A stretch of 64,000 nt of DNA from Anthracocystis setariae (Eukaryota > Basidiomycota > Ustilaginomycetes > Ustilaginales > Ustilaginaceae): contig CAKMXJ010000002.1 of assembly GCA_928724745.1 (NCBI GenBank), forward strand, positions 1 to 64,000. Reading direction: 5' to 3'. Positions 9,230-19,129 of this stretch are shown here, piece by piece. How positions within the stretch are numbered: the first letter of the stretch is position 1; every line of letters starts with the position of its first letter. A program made the translations under genes and the position numbers. Below the pieces are notes generated by a model. It saw only the letters and a program-made list of their open reading frames with translations, searched no databases and was not told the origin of the DNA.

Positions 9230-10336
9230 ATGCCCGACACCCCTTCCTCCTCCGTCCCTTCCTCGGCCAGCCCTACCAGTGCTGCGCCTGCTTCCACTAA
9301 CGACATGGGACACCTCATGGCCCAGCTGCTCGCTTCCTCCCTCAAAACAACCGAGTTGCTTGAGCAGCTCCTGGCAGGTCGCACTCCTACTCCTCAATCT
9401 CCTTCTCTTGCCCCGCCCACGTCCCCTCGACCCCTCGACGACGTTCCACGCGCTTCTATGCCCTTGCTCGAGGTTCGCCTGCGTCCGAAGGATATCGCTA
9501 TCTTCGATCCCGAGGACAAGGGCGACGTAGAGCTCTTCTGTCGCCGCATTCAGGACGTAGCCGGACAGCATCCCGCCTTAGTCGTATGCGAGACTCTTCC
9601 TCAGTGCCTCCGGGGCACGGCTCTCGATTGGTACACCAACCTGGGTGCCATCGACCGCGCCAGTCTCCAGCGCAGCCCCCAGGCGTGGATTCGCCTCCTC
9701 AAGGATCGCTTTGGCATGAGCGAAACAGAGGCCTTCAGTGAACTGCAACGAATGCGATATAATCTTACCACGGATTATAACGCTTATCACGAGCGCGGTA
9801 TCCGCTTGGCCCGCATTGCCAACCAGGTATCGCCCAAGCAGGTTGTCCAGTGGCTGCTCAACGGCCTCCCCTTCCCCATGCAAGCTCAACTCGCTACCGC
9901 GGCAGAAGATCCCGACGTCGATCCCAACATTTTTCGACGCAAAGCTCTCGCCGTCCGTGCGATCCTGCAGCAGGGCAAGGAACGCCTCGCCGCCGGTCGT
10001 GATTCGTCTCGTCAATCTCTTCCCTCCCGCCAGGCTCCTCAGATGCGCAACTTCGACAAACCTTCCCGACCCCCTCCGCGGCCCTGCCAGCATTGCGGCG
10101 GCTCTCACTGGGACGCGGACTGCCCCTCTCGGGCTAAAGCGGTGCAGTTGTACAAGCCGGCCGTCCCAGCTGTCGCTGCTCATCACGTAGATGCTACCGA
10201 GGAGCATCAGGAGCAAGCCTATGAGACGCTCCAGTACGAAGCGCTTCAGGAAGCGTACCTGTCCTACTCTGGGGACGCTACTCCCGAGCTGTCCTTCTCG
10301 TCTGACGAGAGTAGCGACCTTTCCAAGGTCGATTAG
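9230..10336 (+). CDS. Gag protein of the Ty3/gypsy element
   Basis: 368 residues from the first ATG of the frame (MPDTPSSS). The Ser/Pro/Thr-rich start is followed by a gypsy capsid region (IAIFDPEDKGDVELFCRRIQ, LRGTALDWYTN, AWIRLLKDRF, FSELQRMRYN) that resembles the retrotransposon gag family. Near the end comes a zinc knuckle CQHCGGSHWDADC, with spacing C-x2-C-x3-H-x4-C. It forms the particle that packages element RNA. The frame ends at UAG (10334-10336), and pol continues in the same frame five codons further on. Confidence 0.9.
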   Translation: MPDTPSSSVPSSASPTSAAPASTNDMGHLMAQLLASSLKTTELLEQLLAGRTPTPQSPSLAPPTSPRPLDDVPRASMPLLEVRLRPKDIAIFDPEDKGDVELFCRRIQDVAGQHPALVVCETLPQCLRGTALDWYTNLGAIDRASLQRSPQAWIRLLKDRFGMSETEAFSELQRMRYNLTTDYNAYHERGIRLARIANQVSPKQVVQWLLNGLPFPMQAQLATAAEDPDVDPNIFRRKALAVRAILQQGKERLAAGRDSSRQSLPSRQAPQMRNFDKPSRPPPRPCQHCGGSHWDADCPSRAKAVQLYKPAVPAVAAHHVDATEEHQEQAYETLQYEALQEAYLSYSGDATPELSFSSDESSDLSKVD

Positions 10337-10351
10337 GAACTCGGGGGGGAC

Positions 10352-13300
10352 ATGGTTTGTCAACTTTCTCACAGCCGTGACCCCCCGGACAAAGTTTCGA
10401 CATTGCCCATAGTCGATGCTCACGAACCTCCTACCCCGACCTTCCACCTCCTTCCATCTTACCTTCGTCTCCGCGTCCAGCCTCCCGGCGGTGTCATCTT
10501 CGAAGCTTGCTTAGACACTGGGTCGACGCTATCACTCATCGACAAATCCTTACTTCAATCCTTCGGCCATGACGTGTCCGGCGACGCCGTGGTGGTCGAT
10601 ACCGCCAGTACACCAACTCGTACTCTCGGCCATGTCATCCTTACGCTGGATATTCCCTGTCCCCCGCAGGCGATTGCGCGCACTCAAGTCAAGTGTCACG
10701 TTCTCGAGCAACTCCCTCCCCGTCTCATCCTCGGCATGGATTTCATTTTAGCGCACGGTATCTTGTTCGACGCAATCAAGTCAGTCATTACCCTTCAATC
10801 TTGTGGACTTCGCACAGCCGTGGCTGTGGCGCGAAGCAATTCCAAGGTATCGCCCATAGTCGCTCATGTCATGGGTCCTCCTCCTGATCGCGTCCTTGCG
10901 CCCGACATGCGCGCTCCACCCGACATGGACGCTTACACGCTCCCATTCACTATCATCCCCGATCAGCCCCACTCGGACGCCCTTCCCACATTCGATGCCG
11001 ATTTCCCTCCAAAGCGCAAAGCCGAGTTCCTCGCCCTCTTCGAGCGCTATGCAGACGTGTGGCGCCCGGAACTAGGCTTGCTTAATACGGGTGATGCTAT
11101 GCGACTACCCTCTCGGGAACTGGACAGCAACCCGCGCCGATTCAAGCCACGTCTTTATCGGGTCTCACCACGTGACAAGCAAGCCATTGACGAGGTCTTC
11201 GACGAACTTACCCGTCAAGGTCGGCTTCACAAGGCGCCGCCGGGCACACCCTGCGGATGGCCGGTGTTTGTCGTTTATCGCCAAGGCAAACCCCGCCCCG
11301 TTGTGGATCTCCGGCAACTTAACGCGGTTGTATCGCCCGATCACTACCCTCTACCCACCCCGGATGAGCTGCGAGAATGTCTCGCTGGAGCCCAGTTCAT
11401 CACAACCTTCGACTTACGCAAGGCATTCTACCAGATGCCTTTGCATGAAGATGACCGGTGGAAGGCGACCGTTCTTACACACCGCGGCCAGGAGACGTTA
11501 TCTTGTACAATCATGGGGCAATCCCGATCTGTGGCGTTCCTCCAGCGTACTCTTACGGATGCCTTTGCCACCGCGGGTCTCAGTGACAAAACCTTCGTTT
11601 ACGTGGACGACTTCGGCGTGCGTTCAGCTACTCTCGACGGTCACATCCGTGATGTAAGTGCTGTCCTGGATGTCATCCAAAGTCTCGGCCTGACGTTGGC
11701 ACGAGACAAAGCTCACGTCGCCCGTCGCGAGGTACCGTTACTCGGTCATTTGGTGTCTGGCACCGGAACCCGTACTCTGCCTTCTAAGTGCGAGGCGATC
11801 CAGCGCATTCAGTACCCGCAGACCCTCGATCAGTTGGAGCATGTAATAGGATTCTTTTCTTATTACAAGAACTATGTGTCTCGATTTGCTGCCCTCATCC
11901 GCCCACTTCAGCATATCAAGACCCAACTGCTCCGCGGGGCCCCAGTCGGCGGCCACGCCCGCAAGAAACACTGTTCGTCAACTCCGGTTCCTCACGATCC
12001 TGCCGCCTTGCAGGCGCTGACTGAGCTCAAGATCATTCTCCAAGACCGGGCGCTGCACTTCCCCGACTACGGTAAGCCCTTCTTACTGTACGTCGATGCT
12101 TCTCAACAGCACGGATTTGCTCTAGCATTGCATCAGAATGTCGAGGTTTCGCCTTCTCAGTCGTCTCAGCCTGCTGAAGTCCCGATTTGGTTTGATTCGC
12201 GCGTGCTCCAGCCGGCCGAACGAGCCTACTGGCCGACCGAGCTAGAGGCAGCCGCGGCCGTTTGGGCCTTGCAACGCGTCAAGCGCTTCCTTGACGCCTC
12301 GCCTGGCCCGCATCTGCTCTTCACCGATCATCTGGCGGTGACATCCATCGCTGACGCAAAGCCCTTTTCAACTACTCCTGCAGCTCACAATCCGCGGCTT
12401 GTCCGTTTCGCTCTTATCCTCGCGGAGTTCCGGCCCAAACTGACAATTCTGCATCGCAAGGGCATCTACATGACCCACGTAGATGCCCTCAGTCGTATCC
12501 AGGCGGCGGAAGAAAGTGGCTTAGTGGCGCACGCGCAAACGGTGACCCTCAGCCCTTCCCTGCGTACCGATGTATTCACGAGTCAATCATCCGACCAAGC
12601 TTTCGCGCGTATCCGGTCTGACCTGGTCGCTAAAGCAGACGGTAAACGGCCCTTCCATTCTGGCTCTTTCGGTATCGATGCCGATGACTTCCTCTACAAG
12701 GTCGACGAAGACAGTACCTGGCGCCTGTGTATCGGTCCTTCCGCCTTACAACGCATGATTGCCCTAGCTCACTCGGGCCACCTTGGCGTCAAGGCAACCT
12801 TCGACCGGTTTCGTCAGGTAGGTTATGCTCCTCACCTCCTCCGTCACGTCGAGGACTTCGTACGTCGCTGCACCCCCTGCCAACAAACAGCGACCCATCG
12901 TCACCGCCCATATGGTTCCCTTCAGCCTCTCGCCAGTCCCGCCATCCCATTCGTCACCCTTTCGTGCGACTTCATCGTCCGTCTTCCCTCCGTCCGATCC
13001 ACCTTTGATCGCGACATCTTAGACACCATCTTAGTCGTAACCGACACTGGCACACGCCGTATCTACCTTCTGTCCGGTGCTACAACTTGGTCTGCCGAGC
13101 AATGGAGCTTCCGGTTCGCGGAACGCCTCCTTCCGCACATCGGCTGGCCCCAGAAGATCATTAGCGACCGTGACTCGCGTCTTACCTCACAATTCTGGCG
13201 CTCCTTGAACCTCAGGTACGGCTGCGAGCTCGTCTTCTCTACCGCCCATCATAAAAGCGATGGACAGAGCGAACGAGCAATTCAGTCAGTCGAGATGCTT

Positions 13301-13996
13301 CTTCGCGGGCTTTGTAATGCCTGGTCGGACGACTGGGCTACTCACTTACCTCTCGTCGAGCTCCTCCTTGGTAACCGTGTCAATGCCTCGCTCAACGCCG
13401 CACCCAACGATCTCCTCTATGGTCTCAAATTGCGCGACCCATTCACCGCAATGCAGCCGGTCTCTTCCCTTGGCGACCTTACTCTTCCGGACCGTCGTGT
13501 AGCATTGCGTCAAGAAGCACTCGATCACCTCGCTTCTGTCCAGGCGTACATGAAACATCGATACGATCGTCTACATACACCGCCCCCTAAACTTCACGTG
13601 GGCGACTGGGTCTGGTTAAACATCGGCGATGGGTACGCCGTGCCCAAGAGTCAACTTCCTCCGGACCGCCGACTCGGCGTCCAACGCATTGGGCCCTTTC
13701 CGATCTCTCGCGTGGTAAGCGACTTGGCATATGAATTATCACTCCCCTCGGACTCACGTCTCCATCCTGTTGTGTCCATTCAGCATCTGGAACCGTATGT
13801 TCCCTCTGGCCAACCCATTCTCTCAAACAAGGTCGCCACTATACTCAAAGAACGTCACCTGAAGACTCGTGGGCTTCAATACCTTGTTCGCTACGAGCAC
13901 GCTGGTCGAGATCACTGGATCCCCGCCTCCGCCGTCACTGACGAATCCGTCCTGGAAGCCTGGCGTGCTCGTCAGGCGGCAGCTCCTTCCGCGTGA
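10352..13996 (+). CDS. Pol polyprotein of the Ty3/gypsy element (PR-RT-RH-IN-chromodomain)
   Basis: 1214 residues without interruption. Aspartic protease: LDTGSTLSLID (Asp55) and LGMDFI. Reverse transcriptase: FDLRKAFYQMPL and the catalytic YVDD at 417-420. RNase H: LLYVDAS, TELEA, FTDH and HVDALSR carry the four acidic residues. Integrase: an HHCC-type zinc region ending CTPCQQ, then Asp873 (SCDFIV), Asp939 (ISDRDSRL) and Glu974 (GQSERA), a D,D-34-E arrangement. The last ~50 residues (ILKERHLKTRGLQYLVRYE, then DHWIPASAV) look like a chromodomain that would steer integration to chromatin. It lies in the same frame as gag, so expression must use UAG readthrough or re-initiation at the AUG 15 nt after the gag stop. 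All catalytic motifs look intact. Confidence 0.93.
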   Translation: MVCQLSHSRDPPDKVSTLPIVDAHEPPTPTFHLLPSYLRLRVQPPGGVIFEACLDTGSTLSLIDKSLLQSFGHDVSGDAVVVDTASTPTRTLGHVILTLDIPCPPQAIARTQVKCHVLEQLPPRLILGMDFILAHGILFDAIKSVITLQSCGLRTAVAVARSNSKVSPIVAHVMGPPPDRVLAPDMRAPPDMDAYTLPFTIIPDQPHSDALPTFDADFPPKRKAEFLALFERYADVWRPELGLLNTGDAMRLPSRELDSNPRRFKPRLYRVSPRDKQAIDEVFDELTRQGRLHKAPPGTPCGWPVFVVYRQGKPRPVVDLRQLNAVVSPDHYPLPTPDELRECLAGAQFITTFDLRKAFYQMPLHEDDRWKATVLTHRGQETLSCTIMGQSRSVAFLQRTLTDAFATAGLSDKTFVYVDDFGVRSATLDGHIRDVSAVLDVIQSLGLTLARDKAHVARREVPLLGHLVSGTGTRTLPSKCEAIQRIQYPQTLDQLEHVIGFFSYYKNYVSRFAALIRPLQHIKTQLLRGAPVGGHARKKHCSSTPVPHDPAALQALTELKIILQDRALHFPDYGKPFLLYVDASQQHGFALALHQNVEVSPSQSSQPAEVPIWFDSRVLQPAERAYWPTELEAAAAVWALQRVKRFLDASPGPHLLFTDHLAVTSIADAKPFSTTPAAHNPRLVRFALILAEFRPKLTILHRKGIYMTHVDALSRIQAAEESGLVAHAQTVTLSPSLRTDVFTSQSSDQAFARIRSDLVAKADGKRPFHSGSFGIDADDFLYKVDEDSTWRLCIGPSALQRMIALAHSGHLGVKATFDRFRQVGYAPHLLRHVEDFVRRCTPCQQTATHRHRPYGSLQPLASPAIPFVTLSCDFIVRLPSVRSTFDRDILDTILVVTDTGTRRIYLLSGATTWSAEQWSFRFAERLLPHIGWPQKIISDRDSRLTSQFWRSLNLRYGCELVFSTAHHKSDGQSERAIQSVEMLLRGLCNAWSDDWATHLPLVELLLGNRVNASLNAAPNDLLYGLKLRDPFTAMQPVSSLGDLTLPDRRVALRQEALDHLASVQAYMKHRYDRLHTPPPKLHVGDWVWLNIGDGYAVPKSQLPPDRRLGVQRIGPFPISRVVSDLAYELSLPSDSRLHPVVSIQHLEPYVPSGQPILSNKVATILKERHLKTRGLQYLVRYEHAGRDHWIPASAVTDESVLEAWRARQAAAPSA

Positions 13997-14156
13997 CCCC
14001 GTTCTCCTTACCGCCCCTTCCCTTCGTTCGCATTCCGGATTCGTTCAAGTTCCGTACTTCCGTCGTCCGTTCCATCTTTGATTTCGTTCCCCGTTCGCAG
14101 CATCGCATCGTACTCAGTCGCATCTTCCTTCTTCTTCGCAGCGTAGCTGCTTCTTT

Positions 14157-14168
14157 TAGGGGGGGCAG
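14157..14168 (+). other. Polypurine tract
   Basis: TAGGGGGGGCAG abuts the 3' LTR, the expected start site for plus-strand DNA synthesis. Confidence 0.75.
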
Positions 14169-14363
14169 TGTCACGTGTGCACGTGACTAACGCTTAGTCA
14201 GCGTCTGCCAAGCATTCTGTGGCTTGCCTCACCGATCTCTCGTCGCTTCGCTCTTGCTTCGCTCCTCATGTATATAGTCAAGGTCTCGTCTGGATCTCAC
14301 CTTTCCGGAAATCCACTACCTTCACTATTCACATTCCGCATACAAGCTGTGCATCGTGTGACA
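14169..14363 (+). repeat. 3' LTR (195 bp)
   Basis: Same length as the 5' LTR and identical to it by eye along the whole sequence. Confidence 0.95.
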
Positions 14364-14368
14364 GCACC
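14364..14368. repeat. Target-site duplication, right (GCACC)
   Basis: Matches 8787-8791. Confidence 0.9.
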
Positions 14369-14941
14369 TGCGATGAGTAAACCATTTCTGGCCAAACACC
14401 ATATCGCTAAATTTCAGTAGGGTACAGTACAGCACAGCACAGCACAGTACGGTGAACAGTTGGAGAAACTCTGAAATTCTGCCACCCAAATATTTTGAAT
14501 TTGTTCTACACAAACATTCCTTCTTCGCACCGAGGCTCGGTCCGTTTCGGTCCAATGTTCGGAAAGTGGATGTCGACAAGCTACAAAAAGTTGTGAATCG
14601 TTGCCTTCTTGCCACAAAGAATCGCTCTTGCTACTGTGTGGCTCGGATCCAGCCATGTGGTAGCAGCACGTCGCAGTCAATGGCCCAATCTCGACTTCAC
14701 AGACATTTCAGTCGTAAGTCAGCTCCGGCAAGGGTCTAGAAGCCGACGAACGTGCACGTCACAGACTCGCCGATGCTTTTTTTTTTCTACGTCTCGGACG
14801 CTTTAGATACAATCACACGACGAGCATGATTCGGCTCACCCATTTGCAACTCACGAAGCGGGGGTTGGGAATTGTGGAACCGAATGAATAGCTTGGTCGT
14901 GTAACAGAATCGAGACGATTTCCGTCCGACAAGAAATCGAA
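14364..14941. other. Intergenic, 3' of the fatty alcohol oxidase gene
   Basis: Contains a run of GTACA/GCACA pentamers at about 14420-14452 and a T-rich tract (about 14777-14786). No gene recognised. Confidence 0.5.
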
Positions 14942-17245
14942 TTACAAGCGGGACTCCTGGCGTGCAGGACCCGAGCTGAGACGAACAGGTTCAACGGCGC
15001 CAACATCGCGGGCGACATTGCGAGCAACGCCACGTGCAGTAGCCATGGTAGTGATCATAGGATTCACTCCGCTCGACTCGGGCATGGCTGATGCATCAGC
15101 CACCCACAAGTTCTTGGCGCCCCACACACGACCTTCAGGGTCAAGCGCAGAGATCTTGGGATTGGCACCCATGCGGCACGATGCCATCTGATGGGCCGAT
15201 CCGATGGAGAGAAGGTACGGTTTGGCACCGATGCTGACGATCTTCTGCTGCCATTCTTTGTAGGCAGGGTCATTGAGGTCCCGAGGCACGGTCTCGACGG
15301 GCGTCCAGGTGGCGGGCACTTGCGTGGTTTCGGTGTAGATGCTGTCAGCAGGAGGGGCGGGCGAAGCAGGAACACCAGTTGGAGCCCGTGTTGCGCCTTG
15401 CGAGTTGGGTACAAACACTGGGACGCCCGTCTGCGCCGTGGCGATAGCCTCAGCCCCAGCCATGAGGTGCACGTCGGCTCCACGCAGGATGCCTTGCAGC
15501 AGAGAGCGCTGATCGAACGGCGAGATGGTGTACTCGACGCGGGCTTGCCCCTTTTCGTCCAGAACAACGCGTCCGCTATCGCGATCGCGGCAAATGATGA
15601 CGAGAGTGTAGCTGTGGCTGTAACGAAGCATGCGCGACTTATGCTCCTTAGAGCTGGCAAAGTTCTGGAACGCAGCATGGATCGAGGGCGACGAGGCAAT
15701 GACTTCAATCTTGCATCCCCATCCGTCCTTGTCCACCATCTCAGCTGAATTGTCGACCATGGTAAGCAGTCCGCCTTCCCATGGCTTGATGGGGAAATTG
15801 TAATATCCGGTAACGACGGTGGCGGGGTGAAGACGCAGTGTCTGGCCGATCATCTTGTTGGCCTTAAGTTCAGGCGAACGGAGAAGCAACGCAGGCGTTT
15901 GAATCGAGCCAGACGAAACGACGACACCTTTAGCAGCGAGAATCTTGACCTTGCGTCCATCTACAGTAGCAAGTGCACCGATGGCTCGCTTCTTGCCGTC
16001 GAAGAGGATGCGCTCAACGTAACAGTTGGTCATGAACGCAGCGCCTGCCTCTGCAGCATCCTTCAGCCATGAAACCACGCCGCCCTGCTTGTGACCCGAG
16101 ACACAACCGAATTGACACTTGCCACAGTAATGAGTGTGTCCTCCGCTGTTCTGAGGAACGGGCTCGACGGGGTGACCGGCGCGCTGTCCGCCAAGGGCAA
16201 GCAGAGAGTTGCCGATGTTGTGGCGAATGGGAGCTACGGCAACACCCATGCGGGTACAAACAGCGTTAAGGTCCGATGTGAAGTAAGGGCTGTTATAGTA
16301 TGGGACTCCGTACTTTTCGGCCCATGTCCTTCGTGCGAAATGGCGAGGCTTGAGAGAAGCGGACCAGTTGATGGACGAGCCTCCACCGAAAGTGGAACCG
16401 GCCAGAATGTTGATCGAGCCATCTTCGGAAGGGAGAATACCGCCAGCTTCGTACAAGAGACCGTAGCCCTGGTCCTCTCGACCCACTACCTTGTCCGGGT
16501 GCAGGTAGATGCCCTTGTCGACGATCAGAGTGCGTACGCCTCGTTGAGCCAAGTAGCTGCCTGCGACACCGCCACCGGAGCCAGACCCGATGACAAGCAC
16601 CTCAGTGTCGACGATGATCTCGGATCCAGAGGGCTGTGCGGCGATCTTTTCGTTCTCGAATTTATAGTCGTATACGGGAGTCGCGGCTTCGGGCTCAGCG
16701 CCCTGGCCGGGCCGCGTCCAGTCATCGCCACGGCCATCAGGGTATCCCATGGCTTCCCAGGCGGGCTGATGGTTGCGGTAGTAGACCAGAAGCACGATTC
16801 CTTTAAGTCCAGCCGAGGCCTTGCGGAAGAGGGTGATGCGAGACGACAGCCAGCCAAAGATGATCTTTTCGCGGGTGGCACGATCGAGCTGAGAGAAGGG
16901 ACCAACGTGGCCGGAGAGAGCAAGACAGCCCGGGCGAGTCGAGAGAAGCGTAAGGAACATGTTGATGTCGCCGGCGACTTTGGTCGAAAGCGAAGTCTTG
17001 ATCTGCCAGGCGGCACAGTCGAGCAGACGGGGATCGGACTTGAAACCATCCTTGGCGAATCGAGGAGCGAGCTCGCGCTGACGTTTAGTAGCCTCCGCGG
17101 GCAAATGAGAAAGGACGTCAGCAGCATCAGCACCCTCGAGCTCTGGGACGACGGCATCGGCGAACGCAAGCATCACATCCCTTTGAGAAGCGCTCCAGTA
17201 CTCCTCTGCCTCCCCCCGCTTGACCTGCGGCATGGGAACCGACAT
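14942..17245 (-). CDS. Long-chain fatty alcohol oxidase, GMC oxidoreductase, peroxisomal
   Basis: Single exon, 767 residues from ATG at 17245. The N-terminal ~200 residues are helical and typical of the FAO subfamily. The FAD-binding GSGSGGG loop (VIGSGSGGGVAG) begins at residue 218, followed by TLIVDKG. Further GMC features are AGSTFGGGSSINWSASL, a Cys-rich HYCGKCQFGC, the SSGSIQTPALLLRS signature, a catalytic SAHQMASCRMG His motif and the C-terminal SGVNPMITTMA. FAO enzymes oxidise long-chain alcohols to aldehydes with oxygen, releasing hydrogen peroxide, in alkane and wax-ester use. The last three residues are SRL, a peroxisomal PTS1 signal, which fits an enzyme that makes peroxide. The nearest neighbour upstream is more than 1.7 kb away (tRNA). 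Confidence 0.92.
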   Translation of the reverse strand: MSVPMPQVKRGEAEEYWSASQRDVMLAFADAVVPELEGADAADVLSHLPAEATKRQRELAPRFAKDGFKSDPRLLDCAAWQIKTSLSTKVAGDINMFLTLLSTRPGCLALSGHVGPFSQLDRATREKIIFGWLSSRITLFRKASAGLKGIVLLVYYRNHQPAWEAMGYPDGRGDDWTRPGQGAEPEAATPVYDYKFENEKIAAQPSGSEIIVDTEVLVIGSGSGGGVAGSYLAQRGVRTLIVDKGIYLHPDKVVGREDQGYGLLYEAGGILPSEDGSINILAGSTFGGGSSINWSASLKPRHFARRTWAEKYGVPYYNSPYFTSDLNAVCTRMGVAVAPIRHNIGNSLLALGGQRAGHPVEPVPQNSGGHTHYCGKCQFGCVSGHKQGGVVSWLKDAAEAGAAFMTNCYVERILFDGKKRAIGALATVDGRKVKILAAKGVVVSSGSIQTPALLLRSPELKANKMIGQTLRLHPATVVTGYYNFPIKPWEGGLLTMVDNSAEMVDKDGWGCKIEVIASSPSIHAAFQNFASSKEHKSRMLRYSHSYTLVIICRDRDSGRVVLDEKGQARVEYTISPFDQRSLLQGILRGADVHLMAGAEAIATAQTGVPVFVPNSQGATRAPTGVPASPAPPADSIYTETTQVPATWTPVETVPRDLNDPAYKEWQQKIVSIGAKPYLLSIGSAHQMASCRMGANPKISALDPEGRVWGAKNLWVADASAMPESSGVNPMITTMATARGVARNVARDVGAVEPVRLSSGPARQESRL

Positions 17246-19016
17246 TGTTTCGATCGAGAGATTGATGTGAACTTTCTGGGAGGTCAGGCTGGTCGGGCTC
17301 TCCTATGGTTGTATGGGTAGATGGGAAGGGGGAAAGGTAATGTCTTGGCGAATGTGATGGTTGGCAATCTAAGCAGGGTGTATGATATTCGAATGGATTG
17401 AAGGGCAGAGACGTAGAAGGGGGAGGGGCCATATGAGGGAGGTGGCGGAAGCGGTCTGAGCGTAAATTCGAGGTGCGACAAGAGGCGTGATGTGAGGCAG
17501 AACAGAGCGGGTTGGGGGCAAGAAGAATGCAGACAGGGTGGGTGGTAACCTGGGGGAAAGGGCTTCAACGCCGTAGGGGCAGCAACATGAGGGATTGCGC
17601 GAATGCAGATAATGAATGCTGGCGGCAGAGGTGCAAGCGCCAGCTTGTGTGCAGCACTGCTACTCTGTACTTGTGAATATAACGGCAAACGCCCCAATTT
17701 CTGCGGAATGATTGCATGATTGCGGGGAATCGGATTTTGTAGTTTTGTGGAAGCTGTGCGGAGGAGCTCGCTCGTCACTTTGTACAGTCAACTCTTGTGG
17801 GAGCCTTACCCATAGCATACCAGCTCACGATCCGACAGGGGAACTGTGTTGGAGAAGTCTCTACCCACTCCCCTCTGACAAATGCGAAACTGACATTCCT
17901 ACGAAGTGTTGTCGCTCACGGTCGATGTAGTGAACCGTTTCAGGAAGGCCAGAGATGAAGCCTACTCCGCACCAATATGCGACACTGCAGCCATGCACAT
18001 TCATAATAAAGCTGTACACGTCGTCACCACGACACAAGTCACCTCGGAGTTCCAACAAGCTACACTTGATAGATGCCATGGACCCATGTTGACAGGCCTC
18101 ATCGCCACAATGTTGTGGGCCCGTTGGCGTTCGGATAAGTAGCGCAGATGGGCAGGGTAGTGAACAAACCATCCCAACGTCTGAACCGCGGACTGACAAG
18201 AGTAACGTAAGCAGGTCTGAGTGCATTGAAAGGAAAAACTGTCAACTCGAAGGTGAATCGAATGGACCTGGCGTTATTGGATCCGCCCTGCAACTTTAAT
18301 CTCAGTTGCGGCTCTACGAACCACCCTGTCGCTGTCCTATACGGTACGGCACGGCACGGTACCGTAGCAAAGTCTCGGAAAGTAGGCACAAACGTGGGGT
18401 AGGCGGTAACCTGCAAGCTTGGCCTAGCAAGAAACCTGGCGCTGTCACGCCAGCATAATTTGGTTTCGTTCTGACGGTCCACCTACCTGTGAATCAACAT
18501 CAGACAACGGCAAGGTCTTGTTCGTGCCACTCTTCTTAATCCTTTGCCTCCTTTTGCCAGCGATAGCTACACATGTTCCCGAGCACTTGAATGGGGAAAG
18601 GGCCCAACAGTTGACGTTCGAGTTCACGGGTTCACAAGCTGTTACCACGATGCGTGACATGCCCAGTGATGTTATGGGGTAAGCAGACTGTGCCCTACGG
18701 CCTCTACAACGCGCGTGAATGCGGATCAAAGCAATTGTGCATGCATGCAAGCACTTCGCCAAATTAGCAAAACAATCTGTGCGAGCCGCGGGTTGCATGC
18801 GTGCAAGCGTGTTCACACCTCCTTCTGACTAGCGCCGCCATCGCCTGATGGCCATCAAAGTGGGCATACTCCCTCCATGCCCTCATCCCCGCCGCCGTTC
18901 TCAGCAAACCGTTTCTGTATCCATTGGTTGAACCCGAATACCCTTATCCATTCCGCTCAACTCACGAACGCTTTGCAGTGCGGAACAGTCCTTGAGATAA
19001 GAAAAAAAAATATCTA
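17246..19016. other. Long intergenic region; no protein gene recognised
   Basis: The first several hundred bases are the likely FAO promoter. A GTACGGCACGG repeat patch lies at 18339-18364. Open frames on both strands show no domain. At its right end lies the T-run (on the minus strand) ending the first tRNA. Confidence 0.5.
19002..19010 (-). terminator. Pol III terminator of tRNA-Gln copy 1
   Basis: Nine T residues on the minus strand, 6 bp beyond the tRNA 3' end. Confidence 0.8.
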
Positions 19017-19129
19017 GGTCGTACTGGGATTCGAACCCAGGGCAAGAGAAATCAATTTTGTATCGCAGAACGGCCTCGGCAGCTCCAACAATCAGAATCT
19101 CCTAAGTTAACCAACTACTCCATACAACC
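19017..19129 (-). tRNA. tRNA-Gln (anticodon CUG), with intron
   Basis: On the minus strand the exons are 38 nt (19129-19092) and 34 nt (19050-19017), separated by a 41-nt intron one base 3' of the anticodon, the standard nuclear position. The acceptor stem GGTTGTA/TACGACC pairs at all seven positions (one G-U). The D stem is GAGT/ACTT, the anticodon stem GGAGA/TCTCT with loop TTCTGAT (CTG at 34-36), and the T arm CTGGG-TTCGAAT-CCCAG. It decodes CAG. A Pol III terminator follows. The 3' CCA is not encoded, as usual in eukaryotes. Confidence 0.93.

Larger units (their letters stand above)
8792..14363 (+). mobile_element. Complete Ty3/gypsy (chromovirus-type) LTR retrotransposon
   Basis: 5572 bp bounded by two 195-bp LTRs that I read as identical base for base, with 5-bp target duplications GCACC at 8787-8791 and 14364-14368. 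Internal order is primer site, gag with a zinc knuckle, protease, reverse transcriptase, RNase H, integrase and a C-terminal chromodomain-like segment, then a polypurine tract. Order RT-RH-IN places it in Ty3/gypsy. Identical LTRs and open frames indicate a recent, potentially active insertion. The only interruption is a single UAG between gag and pol. Confidence 0.96.

Noticed and set aside
9578..10447. 289-codon minus-strand open frame across gag
   Set aside because: Antisense to a conserved gag region, no domain and no independent start signal.
16091..17320. 409-codon plus-strand open frame opposite the fatty alcohol oxidase
   Set aside because: It mirrors a strong real gene in the opposite strand; such long shadows arise from codon bias in GC-rich genes. 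No domain is recognisable in it.
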